A stretch of DNA of 9,375 bases from CAZJGF01 sp964545665 (GCA_964545665.1 CAZJGF010000061.1:1-9375); one strand, 5' to 3'. Counted from the first letter of the stretch, positions 1-6,983 are shown. The notes: generated from the sequence alone by a model not told the origin. Numbers and translations are program-made.

Positions 1-131
1 TGGAAGAGTGTGTTCGCTGGGGTAATGCCATAGGCGCCTTCTGCCTTATGGGTGAAGGCCCATATCAGACTTTGCCCAGTCCCGAAGAGTTAAAGGCATT
101 CCTGGCAGGGAAAGCGGATATTATTCGTTGA
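1..131 (+). CDS. PfkB/ribokinase-family sugar kinase, C-terminal fragment
   Basis: Only the last 42 complete codons are in the window; the frame is open from the left edge to a TGA at 129-131. The translated tail has the pattern of PfkB-family C-termini: a small-residue helix (WGNAIGAFCLMGEG), then a short strand and an LPSPEELKAFL segment. The ATP-binding and catalytic DTxGAGD motif would lie upstream of the window and cannot be checked. PfkB kinases phosphorylate sugars or sugar acids with ATP in the cytoplasm. The next gene, 31 nt downstream on the same strand, is a DapA-superfamily lyase, and that pairing is typical of 2-keto-3-deoxygluconate kinase with its aldolase. The substrate is inferred from context only. 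Another PfkB kinase specificity, such as fructose or ribose, is possible. Confidence 0.7.
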   Translation, partial: EECVRWGNAIGAFCLMGEGPYQTLPSPEELKAFLAGKADIIR

Positions 132-146
132 GCAGCAATCACCAAA

Positions 147-157
147 AGGAGGAGAGG
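147..157 (+). promoter_or_regulatory. Strong Shine-Dalgarno region of the DapA-family lyase
   Basis: AGGAGGAGAGG lies just ahead of the ATG at 163. AGGAGG (147-152) is 10 nt from the start and the second GAGG (154-157) is 5 nt from it, so either register would serve. This fixes the start at 163. It also shows that canonical ribosome binding sites are used in this genome, unlike at the nfi and GT-GH130 genes. Confidence 0.8.
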
Positions 158-162
158 CAAAC

Positions 163-1050
163 ATGAAGGCGACAGATTTTAAAGGTATTATCCCGCCGAT
201 GATGACTGCGTTCACCAAGGAAGGCGAGATCTACGAGAAGGGCACAAGGGAAATAGTTGATTTCATCGTCCCTCATGTTCAAGGGCTATACCCCTGTGGG
301 ACCTATGGTAGTGGGCCAATGATGTCACCGGAGGAGCGCAAGAAGGTGGCTGAAATCATCGTAGACCAGGTCAAAAACAGGGTTCCGGTCATTGTTCACG
401 TGGGAACTGCTGATACCAAGAATACCATTGAACTGGCCAGACATGCGGAAGCAATCGGAGCCCGAGCAGTGGGAGCCATTACGCCCTACTATAACAGCTA
501 TGATGAGGATGCCATCTTTGTTCATTTCCAACAGCTGATAAACGCGGTGAATATCCCTGTGTTTCTCTATAATAACCCCAAAACTTCGGGCAATTCTGTT
601 TCGGTCAATCTTCTGGTTCGCCTTGCCAAGGAAGGGCTGGCAGGAGTGAAGGATAGCACCTTCGATATAGTGAACTACTACCATTCACGGATAGGGTTGA
701 AAGGCTTCCCCGAGTTGAACCTAATTATTGGCACTGAAGCTGTGCTTGTAGCCGCCTTCGATGCCGGGGCAAAAGCAGCAGTCAGCGGATTAGGGAATGT
801 CTATCCCGACCTTATGGAAAAGCTGTATAGAGAATACTTGGAGGGGGATAGGGAAAAACTGATGCAGACCCAACAAGACGTTCTCAGGGTAAGACAAATC
901 ACCAAATATGGGCCCACTGTGCCCACCTGCCATGCCATTCTCAAATTGCGTGGAATTGACTCCGGTTATCCCAGGCTGCCTTTCCAACCAGTGTCGCCAG
1001 AAACTACCAAACGAGTCAAACAGGCGCTAGAATCAATGAGACTATTGTGA
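163..1050 (+). CDS. DapA-superfamily (class I) pyruvate aldolase/lyase
   Basis: The 295-residue protein has the length and TIM-barrel pattern of the dihydrodipicolinate synthase / N-acetylneuraminate lyase / KDG aldolase superfamily. Visible landmarks are the pyruvate-loop motif GTYGS (46-50), TPYYN (107-111), the proton-shuttling tyrosine in LYNNP (Tyr136), and the Schiff-base lysine in GVKDST (Lys163). It is unlikely to be true DapA. The arginine that binds aspartate semialdehyde, five residues after the catalytic Tyr in E. coli DapA, is Thr141 here, and the second Thr of the usual GTTGE loop is Tyr48. With a PfkB kinase directly upstream, a cytoplasmic aldolase for 2-keto-3-deoxygluconate (or its 6-phosphate), giving pyruvate plus a glyceraldehyde product, is the best inference. 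Other 2-oxo-acid aldolases or dehydratases of the superfamily are not excluded. No terminator was seen after it. Confidence 0.85.
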   Translation: MKATDFKGIIPPMMTAFTKEGEIYEKGTREIVDFIVPHVQGLYPCGTYGSGPMMSPEERKKVAEIIVDQVKNRVPVIVHVGTADTKNTIELARHAEAIGARAVGAITPYYNSYDEDAIFVHFQQLINAVNIPVFLYNNPKTSGNSVSVNLLVRLAKEGLAGVKDSTFDIVNYYHSRIGLKGFPELNLIIGTEAVLVAAFDAGAKAAVSGLGNVYPDLMEKLYREYLEGDREKLMQTQQDVLRVRQITKYGPTVPTCHAILKLRGIDSGYPRLPFQPVSPETTKRVKQALESMRLL

Positions 1051-1190
1051 CGTAACCCGGAGCCCAATGTGCAGCTCAGGGACTTCTGTCATTCGTCTTC
1101 TGCGTTAAAGCGCCCCCAACGGAATTGTTGCCGCAGCGGAGTCTATCATGCCGGCGAGCCCCCTAAGTTTAATGCAGCGACGCAATGCTT

Positions 1191-1196
1191 TATAAT
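1191..1196 (+). promoter_or_regulatory. Candidate -10 box (TATAAT) for a leaderless nfi transcript
   Basis: A perfect TATAAT ends 7 nt before the ATG at 1204, so a start site 6-8 nt downstream would fall on or next to the A of the start codon. The matching -35 position (1168-1173, TTTAAT, 17-nt spacer) is poor. There is no Shine-Dalgarno sequence before this ATG. The promoter call is inferred from sequence alone. Confidence 0.4.
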
Positions 1197-1203
1197 TAGC
1201 AGG

Positions 1204-1956
1204 ATGAGGTTAAATAGGCTACACCAATGGCAGGTTGACTTCACTCAAGCCAGGCAAATACAGTTGAGCCTGGCAGAGAGAATCGTGACCAGTAACAATG
1301 ATATCAATCCCCACCTCATAGCTGGTGTTGATATATCTCGTCCTAACCCCCAGGACATAGCTCGCGGGGCAGTAGTGGTCCTCAGCTATCCTGAGCTTGA
1401 CATAGTTGAGGTAAAGATAGCTGAAGATAAGGTTACCTTCCCTTATATCCCGGGATTGTTATCCTTTCGGGAATGCCCCTTGATTCTAGCTGCTTGCCAG
1501 AAGCTAAGTAACACGCCTGATCTTGTTCTAGTTGATGGCCAAGGAATTGCCCACCCCAGGAGGCTAGGGCTTGCCTCCCATCTTGGACTTTTTCTCGACT
1601 TGCCCACTATAGGCTGTGCCAAATCTATACTTTGTGGCAGACATGAGCCGGTGGGAGAAGAGATTGGCTCTCATGCTGACTTGGTTGATAATGATGAAGT
1701 CATCGGAGCAGCGTTAAGAACTAAAATGAGGGTGAAACCCATATATATTTCCATAGGCCACAAGATTGACCTTGCTCTGGCTTTGCATTGGGTGATGAAA
1801 AGTTGTCGTGGCTACCGTCTCCCCGAGCCTACCCGGTTGGCCCATCTCGCTGCCGGGGGCAAACTGGATAACCGCTTGAAATGCAGCTCCGCCTCTCCAA
1901 GCTTTGATAACGGCGTGCTCATAGATAAGAGTCCCGTACAATCGAGGATGTTCTGA
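1204..1956 (+). CDS. nfi: Endonuclease V (deoxyinosine 3'-endonuclease)
   Basis: The product cleaves DNA (and in some organisms RNA) one phosphodiester 3' of deoxyinosine, starting repair of deaminated adenine. All family landmarks are present in the 250-residue protein: AGVD with Asp43, the PYIP strand-separating wedge (80-83), SFRE with Glu90, VDGQGIAHPR with Asp111 and His117, CAKSIL with Lys140, and the C-terminal GYRLPEPTR helix (203-211). These match Thermotoga maritima EndoV residues D43, E89, D110, H116 and K139 almost one to one. The frame stays open upstream to an ATG at 1069, but those extra 45 residues resemble nothing in the family, which begins at the M of MRLNRLHQW, so I start at 1204. 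The last ~32 residues, after LAAG (215-218), run past the usual end of the family and look low in information. It stands alone: 153 nt after the lyase and convergent with the GT4 gene. Confidence 0.93.
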   Translation: MRLNRLHQWQVDFTQARQIQLSLAERIVTSNNDINPHLIAGVDISRPNPQDIARGAVVVLSYPELDIVEVKIAEDKVTFPYIPGLLSFRECPLILAACQKLSNTPDLVLVDGQGIAHPRRLGLASHLGLFLDLPTIGCAKSILCGRHEPVGEEIGSHADLVDNDEVIGAALRTKMRVKPIYISIGHKIDLALALHWVMKSCRGYRLPEPTRLAHLAAGGKLDNRLKCSSASPSFDNGVLIDKSPVQSRMF

Positions 1957-1984
1957 ATCTCAATGCAACCCTACCACTACAACA

Positions 1985-3121
1985 CTACATTGCAGCAGGC
2001 TCGGATGGATCAACTAATTTACGAGAGCTCATAGCTCTGCCATACACTTCAGTATGTATCCTGGCGATATTCTCCCAGGAAGTGGCTTGAGCATACCTCA
2101 GCAGATTCTCAGATAGCCTCGATGTCAAGCCCGAATCAGACAGCAGCTCCCTGAGTGCCTGTGCTAGCGACTCTGCATCATTATCTATCCTGTAAAGAGC
2201 ATCATCAGGAAACTCAGCAAAATCAGGTATGTCGGAGGCTATTACTGGTTTCCCGGGAGACACGGTGTGTAATACACCGGAAGCATGAACCTCCGGATAG
2301 GTACTTTTCTCCATAACCACTATTACATCGGCCGCAGCCAGATAATAGCCCATTTCTTCTTCACTAACGAATCTTTCTATTATGACTACCTCAGAGGCGA
2401 TGCCCATCTCTCTGCTTAGTCGGACACATTCACCCAGATATGAGCGTTCCAACTTGCCCCGGAGATGGGGATGAGTGCCACCTATGTGAATATAGGTCAG
2501 AGCTAACTTGCCCTTCAGTTTAGCCACAGCTTCTATCACCTTGTCTATATGTTTTCGTCTCTCAAAGAAAGAGTGAGTCTGGACGATCTTGCCGTCCAGC
2601 GGGAGACGAAGCCTGGTTCTCGCTTCTCTCTGGGAAATCCGGGGCAGAATCAGCGTGCCATGAGTTATGACCTTTATCTTACTCGCCTCGATTCCCTGTC
2701 CCAGCAAATACTGTTCCCCAAATGTATTATGAACGATGAAGCAATCAGCACAATCCTGCAAATGGAATTTGCCCCTCCAAGGCCTTGCAGTATGAAGAGT
2801 CATAACTGTCCGACCTTTACATTCAGCCGCCACCTGTTCCAGATCATTCTTCAGCTTGCCAAATATGCCATATTCATGCTGGACATGGACTATGTCGCAG
2901 GGGTTGGCTCGCAGCGCCTCCAACAATCTGGGCGAAGAGTGATTTCGATCAAAGCACCTCATTACCTTCAAATTCGAGCTAAAATCTGGCTGCTTGTTAT
3001 CCAGGTAATCCTCAGCAAAGATTACGACCTCGTGTTCCCTGCCCAGTTGCTGTGCTAAATGATCAGTGTATGTAGCAATGCCACATTTGACGCCAAAAGT
3101 AGTTATGAACCCAATATTCAT
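1985..3121 (-). CDS. Glycosyltransferase family 4 (GT-B fold)
   Basis: The 378-residue cytosolic protein transfers a sugar from an activated donor with retention, judged by family. The N-terminal Rossmann half opens with MNIGFITTFGVKCGIATYTDHL, the usual GT4 start with a glycine loop before an acceptor-side helix. A mid-N region reads DIVHVQHEYGIFG. The C-terminal donor half starts near residue 178 and carries HIGGTHPH, the AAADVIVV strand and GKPVIASD (residues 290-297 from the start used here). The usual EX7E donor-site motif is only half kept: Glu at PEVHASGVLH is followed eight positions later by His instead of Glu. ATGs at 3124 and 3121 are adjacent; AGGAGG is 3 nt from the first and 6 nt from the second, so 3121 is preferred. 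The gene is divergent from the GT-GH130 gene and ends 28 nt from the nfi stop. Donor and acceptor are unknown; GT4 enzymes that make glycosylglycerate-type solutes are one option. Confidence 0.88.
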   Translation of the reverse strand: MNIGFITTFGVKCGIATYTDHLAQQLGREHEVVIFAEDYLDNKQPDFSSNLKVMRCFDRNHSSPRLLEALRANPCDIVHVQHEYGIFGKLKNDLEQVAAECKGRTVMTLHTARPWRGKFHLQDCADCFIVHNTFGEQYLLGQGIEASKIKVITHGTLILPRISQREARTRLRLPLDGKIVQTHSFFERRKHIDKVIEAVAKLKGKLALTYIHIGGTHPHLRGKLERSYLGECVRLSREMGIASEVVIIERFVSEEEMGYYLAAADVIVVMEKSTYPEVHASGVLHTVSPGKPVIASDIPDFAEFPDDALYRIDNDAESLAQALRELLSDSGLTSRLSENLLRYAQATSWENIARIHTEVYGRAMSSRKLVDPSEPAAM

Positions 3122-3127
3122 CATCTA

Positions 3128-3133
3128 CCTCCT
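3128..3133 (-). promoter_or_regulatory. Shine-Dalgarno AGGAGG that decides the GT4 start
   Basis: On the minus strand AGGAGG precedes two tandem ATG codons (3124 and 3121). The spacing is 3 nt to the first and 6 nt to the second, and the second falls in the normal range, so translation most likely begins at 3121. Confidence 0.7.
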
Positions 3134-3236
3134 GGTCAACTTCCGCCTAGGCAAAACTAATCAGGCCAGCGGAGAAAGCAAGGCACCAGATTAAGCTGAT
3201 AACAGATCCTTGGCTGCAAGATTGATATCAGTTTTC

Positions 3237-3266
3237 ATAATAGCACAAGAACTCAAGCAATGCCAA
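3237..3266 (-). promoter_or_regulatory. Sigma70-type extended -10 promoter for the GT4 gene
   Basis: Read on the minus strand, TTGGCA (3266-3261) and TATTAT (3242-3237) are separated by 18 nt. Each hexamer matches five of six consensus bases, and TGC directly precedes the -10 as in an extended -10 promoter. Transcription would begin near 3230 and leave a leader of about 108 nt before the start codon at 3121. This is the best promoter match I found in the window. Confidence 0.65.
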
Positions 3267-3293
3267 AAGTGGAAGGGGAGACGCAGTTTAGTT

Positions 3294-3299
3294 TAGAAT
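3294..3299 (+). promoter_or_regulatory. Candidate -10 box (TAGAAT) for a leaderless GT-GH130 transcript
   Basis: TAGAAT ends 6 nt before the ATG at 3306, which would place the transcription start at about the first base of the start codon. No convincing -35 is seen at the expected place (3271-3276), and no Shine-Dalgarno sequence precedes the ATG. The arrangement repeats that at nfi. It overlaps a tandem GTTTA repeat (3286-3295). Confidence 0.35.
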
Positions 3300-3305
3300 A
3301 GCGGT

Positions 3306-6300
3306 ATGAAGAAGACGTTGAGTCAAGAACGTTCCACAGAAAAGAAGAGAGTTTACCGGGAAGTTATGCAGGCTCCTCTAAATAGAGCCAAAGAGATAGG
3401 AGAAGCCGATATTGTGGTTGGCATCCCTTTTTATAATGAAGCAGCCACCATAGGGCATGTTTTCGCCTCCATACAGGAAGGGCTCAGACAATTTTACCCC
3501 CAAAAGAGTTGCGTAATCCTCTGTGCCGGTGACCAAGCGGGGCAGAAAGCCCTGGAGGTGGTAAATGAAGCCTCTATAGGAGAAGACAAGGTAAGTAAGA
3601 TTGCCTTTTTGCTGGATAAAAGGATATCCGGTAAAGGATGGGCCTTGAAAGCTATTATGGAATTGGCGGCCACGCTGGGCGCTGATCTGGCCCTGTTCGA
3701 AGCAGACATGCTGAGCAAGGCAGCAAAAGATGGCACCTTAGGTCTATCTCCAGAATGGGTGCAACTTCTACTTAGGCCCATTAAGGAAGCAGGAATGGAC
3801 TTTGTAATTCCCAGATTTAACCGCCATCCGTTCGACGCCACCATAACCACTATGCTGGCCTATCCACTTATTTCCTCCATTTACGGAGTCAAAATCTGTG
3901 AGCCCAAGAAAGGTGAATTCGGGCTGTCTAGTAAACTGATCGGAATGTGCCTTAAAGAAGCTCGCAAGCCTGACTTTTCCCATGCAGAAGGGCACGGGGT
4001 AGACATCTTGATCACCACATGTGCTATTACAAACAGGGTCAAGATATGCCAGGTAGACTTAGGTGTAGAGATCCGTAGACCCTCTCCAGGAAAACGAGAA
4101 ATCATCTTCAGGGAAACCGCCGAAGTGCTTTTCAACAGAATTATGAAAGACACGAATTTCTGGAAGGAGATAGGCAACATCGCTTATATCCCGGCAGTTT
4201 TTGGCTCCAAGAAGAACCAGCAACCTGAGGAGATAGTTTTAAACCAGGCAGAACCATGGGAAAGGTACGAACGGGGCTTCAATAAATTCTGCCATACCGT
4301 TTACGAGAGGGTTCTGCCAGAAAGCGCCTACAGGGAACTGGAGACATTGGCCAAGAAGAAGCCTGAGGAGTTTGACTTCACATCAAGCCTTTGGGTCGAA
4401 ATAATTTACCATTTCCTCCTCGCCTTCGCCTTTGGCAAAGAAATCGCCGATGAAGATCTGCTGAACTCCATTGTGCCACTTTATCAAGGCAGATTGGCAG
4501 GCTTCGTGAGGGAGGTAAACGCCCTCAAGAGCAAATTGACTGGGATTGCTCCGCCTTTAGCAGATGAGATTTTGGCCTCGCAAGCAGAGAAGCTGATTGA
4601 AGACCAGACTGAGGAATTTGCCAAACACAAAGCACAGTTCCTAGAGAGATGGGAAAAACAAGAGGCGTTATCGCGACCTACCCTACCCCAAGTAACCTAC
4701 TGGGAATTCATTCCTGGCGTGCCGCTGCTTTTGCCGCAAGAGGTCAATGGCGCCTGGGCTGAGACTATTTACAGAAGAATACTTGCTAGGTATAGAAGCG
4801 AATTTGAACAATTTATGCGCAAGAAATTAAAGATCGCAGCTAAAGCTAACTCCAACGAGAGCGGCCGAGCTGTAGAGAGATTTATGACGGAGCTAGAGTC
4901 TCAACTCGACAAGACCCTGCTGCCAGGAGATGTGGCAACTAAGGAAGGGGCAGAGGAAGTGGCCGAATCTGCCTTCCGTAATTTCCCCCACCATAAGGCT
5001 TTCTCCCTAAAATCAGATGTGATCTTGTGGCTTCTCAGACGCTATCCTCCAGCCACTTTGATCACCAAACTGGGTAAGGGAGACATAAGCGAGATACTAA
5101 ACAACTCTACCCCCAAGGATATCTTAGCTCAGGCCAGCTGGTCTGAGGAAAGGGAATACATGCAGAGAATCCATGAGTGGTTGAGGGAAAACGCCCACCC
5201 CGAGCATTTCGACTATGCACCCATAGAGCCACTAGTGATAAGTCACACCGACTTCCCCTCTATCCTGGAGATGAGGGAAGCATCAGCCTTATCAAAACTG
5301 ACCGGGAGGGTGGTAGTAACGAACATCCCTAAAGGAAGAGGAGGGGCTTTCCCCAAGCTGCGCTACCTTACCATGGTTGCGCTCAACATTGTAGAAGCGG
5401 AGAGCTTCGGAGAAGCCTGGAGGACATTTGCCGAGGAACGAAAAGACTTTGGAGACAGAGTAGTCAATTCCATTGAAGGCCACTGGGGCAGAGAGCCTTT
5501 TGCTGCCCATAACATTTTTGAAAACGGACTTCATCGGGAGCTAGTCAGACGGGTTAAAAAAATGGCACAGAATCTGGAATCGTCCCCGGGGGGCAGTCTA
5601 TATTATGTCAAGCTGTCTCAGTCTTTAGAAATGCTAGCCGATTCCTACCACCTTGCTTTGACTCTCCCTGATGGGAAGTTCATACCCTGCTCCGCCTGGA
5701 CCTGGGCCAGCTACAGCTTCAAAGGCGGCAAAGGAGTACCCACCCCTCTTTCTCTCCATGTAGAAAGAGACTGGGCTTCCAGGGAATTCCTCACGGAGTA
5801 CTTTAAAGCTTCGGGGGGAACTGAAGAGGAAATGGATGAGAGAGTTATTGAGCTTATGGGTGAAGGCAATGAATCAGAGGACTTATCCTCAATCCTTTTC
5901 GGAGAAAAAGAACCGGAGATACTGCTGCCCCAGCTGCTAACCCCATCACAGCCTGAGGCAGGAAAACTGACTAGATTCGCGGGGAACCCTATATTAACTC
6001 CAAACAAGGAGCACCCCTGGGAATCAAAGTGTGTTCTTAACCCCGGCATCGTTAGGTTGAACCACAAGGTTCATATCGTCTATAGAGCAGTGGGAGAAGA
6101 TATGGTATCCCGCCTAGGCCTCGCTGTAAGCTCTGATGGATTTCGAGTCGAAGAAAGACTGGCACATCCGATATTCGAACCAGCAACAGAAAAAGAACAA
6201 CGCGGCTGCGAAGACCCAAGGCTAACCGTGATTGGCAATCGGCTTTACATGCTCTATACCGCTTATGGTGTGGAAGCCCAAATCAGCCTGGCTTCGATCA

Positions 6301-6926
6301 GTGTTGCAGATTTCCTCAGCCGCCGCTTTGATGCCTGGAAAAGGCATGGACTTGTTTTCCCTAGCTGTCCTAACAAAGATGCCTTTCTGTTTCCGGAGAC
6401 CTTCAACGGGCAGTATGTAATGTATCATCGTACCTCGCCAAGTATATGGGTTTCCCTGGCCAATGACATAAATGTACCCTGGTCAAGTGACACGCACAAT
6501 ATTCTTATGGGCCCAAGGTCAGGAATGATGTGGGATGCATCGAAAATTGGCGGCGGCGCACCTCCGATAAAGACCAAATACGGCTGGCTGCTCATTTACC
6601 ACGGGGTTGATTTCGCCCATGTTTATGCCTTAGGCATAATCGTTCTGGATTTGACCGATCCTTCCAGACTGCTTTACCGGTCCCCAAACCCCGTTCTTAA
6701 GCCCGAGGAAATATATGAACTGGGCGAAAAGGGTAAAAGCTGGGTGCCTAACGTTGTCTTCACCTGTGGCGCAGTACCTAAGGAGGACAAAGCTATCCTG
6801 GAAGAGAACGATGAGATACTCGTCTACTATGGCGCTGCAGATACGGTAATTGGCGTTGCCGAAGGAAAAATTTCCGAGCTAATTCCCCCGAGCCTGACGT
6901 ATCAAGCAAAGTTGGCAAGGACTTAA
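3306..6926 (+). CDS. Fusion protein: GT-A glycosyltransferase, unassigned central region, GH130
   Basis: The single open frame encodes 1206 residues with no signal peptide or membrane span, so it is probably cytoplasmic. Residues ~34-300 are a GT-A nucleotide-sugar transferase: IVVGIPFYNEAATIG at the front, a GKGWALKA loop (109-116), an ExD metal motif in LFEADM (Glu132, Asp134), and EPKKGEFGLSS (199-209). The pattern recalls GT81 glucosyl-3-phosphoglycerate synthase-like enzymes. Residues ~310-885 are helix-rich, with charged segments around 400-455, and I recognise no domain in them. Residues ~888-1195 are a full GH130 domain: NPILTP, the CEDPR motif carrying the family's catalytic Asp (Asp970), NKDAFLFPE (1023-1031), MYHR (1039-1042), SKIGGGAPPI (1079-1088) and IYHGVD (1097-1102). 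GH130 enzymes cleave mannosides by phosphorolysis to mannose-1-phosphate or, in some subfamilies, by hydrolysis. The start at 3306 lacks a Shine-Dalgarno sequence; Met21 (3366) is an alternative that would keep every recognised domain. The overall role and substrate are unknown; the divergent GT4 gene suggests a shared glycoside pathway. Confidence 0.85.
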   Translation: MKKTLSQERSTEKKRVYREVMQAPLNRAKEIGEADIVVGIPFYNEAATIGHVFASIQEGLRQFYPQKSCVILCAGDQAGQKALEVVNEASIGEDKVSKIAFLLDKRISGKGWALKAIMELAATLGADLALFEADMLSKAAKDGTLGLSPEWVQLLLRPIKEAGMDFVIPRFNRHPFDATITTMLAYPLISSIYGVKICEPKKGEFGLSSKLIGMCLKEARKPDFSHAEGHGVDILITTCAITNRVKICQVDLGVEIRRPSPGKREIIFRETAEVLFNRIMKDTNFWKEIGNIAYIPAVFGSKKNQQPEEIVLNQAEPWERYERGFNKFCHTVYERVLPESAYRELETLAKKKPEEFDFTSSLWVEIIYHFLLAFAFGKEIADEDLLNSIVPLYQGRLAGFVREVNALKSKLTGIAPPLADEILASQAEKLIEDQTEEFAKHKAQFLERWEKQEALSRPTLPQVTYWEFIPGVPLLLPQEVNGAWAETIYRRILARYRSEFEQFMRKKLKIAAKANSNESGRAVERFMTELESQLDKTLLPGDVATKEGAEEVAESAFRNFPHHKAFSLKSDVILWLLRRYPPATLITKLGKGDISEILNNSTPKDILAQASWSEEREYMQRIHEWLRENAHPEHFDYAPIEPLVISHTDFPSILEMREASALSKLTGRVVVTNIPKGRGGAFPKLRYLTMVALNIVEAESFGEAWRTFAEERKDFGDRVVNSIEGHWGREPFAAHNIFENGLHRELVRRVKKMAQNLESSPGGSLYYVKLSQSLEMLADSYHLALTLPDGKFIPCSAWTWASYSFKGGKGVPTPLSLHVERDWASREFLTEYFKASGGTEEEMDERVIELMGEGNESEDLSSILFGEKEPEILLPQLLTPSQPEAGKLTRFAGNPILTPNKEHPWESKCVLNPGIVRLNHKVHIVYRAVGEDMVSRLGLAVSSDGFRVEERLAHPIFEPATEKEQRGCEDPRLTVIGNRLYMLYTAYGVEAQISLASISVADFLSRRFDAWKRHGLVFPSCPNKDAFLFPETFNGQYVMYHRTSPSIWVSLANDINVPWSSDTHNILMGPRSGMMWDASKIGGGAPPIKTKYGWLLIYHGVDFAHVYALGIIVLDLTDPSRLLYRSPNPVLKPEEIYELGEKGKSWVPNVVFTCGAVPKEDKAILEENDEILVYYGAADTVIGVAEGKISELIPPSLTYQAKLART

Positions 6927-6983
6927 TGCGGCAGATTAGCTTTCAAGCCAAGTTATCAGGAGAAATTCCTACTAAAACATTGT

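Noticed and set aside
1069..1203. Upstream extension of the endonuclease V frame to an ATG at 1069
   Set aside because: The 45 added residues have no resemblance to the family N-terminus, no Shine-Dalgarno sequence precedes 1069, and the conserved protein begins at the Met encoded at 1204.
1051..1203. Search for a terminator or small RNA between the lyase and nfi
   Set aside because: Only tiny GC-rich palindromes such as CCGCAGCGG were seen, with too short a loop and no T-tract; apart from the -10 candidate at 1191-1196 I see nothing supportable.
1962..1994. Inverted repeat TGCAA / TTGCA between the convergent nfi and GT4 stops, considered as a bidirectional terminator
   Set aside because: The stem is only 5 bp with a loop of more than 20 nt and there is no T-run on either side.
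2549..3058. A 169-codon open frame on the plus strand, antisense to the GT4 gene
   Set aside because: The GT4 protein on the opposite strand has clear family motifs over the same bases, and the antisense translation shows no domain and no ribosome binding site.
3325..3366. Start of the GT-GH130 gene at Met21 (3366) instead of 3306
   Set aside because: Only a weak purine stretch precedes it. The domains do not distinguish the two starts, so the longer form is kept, with the alternative noted.
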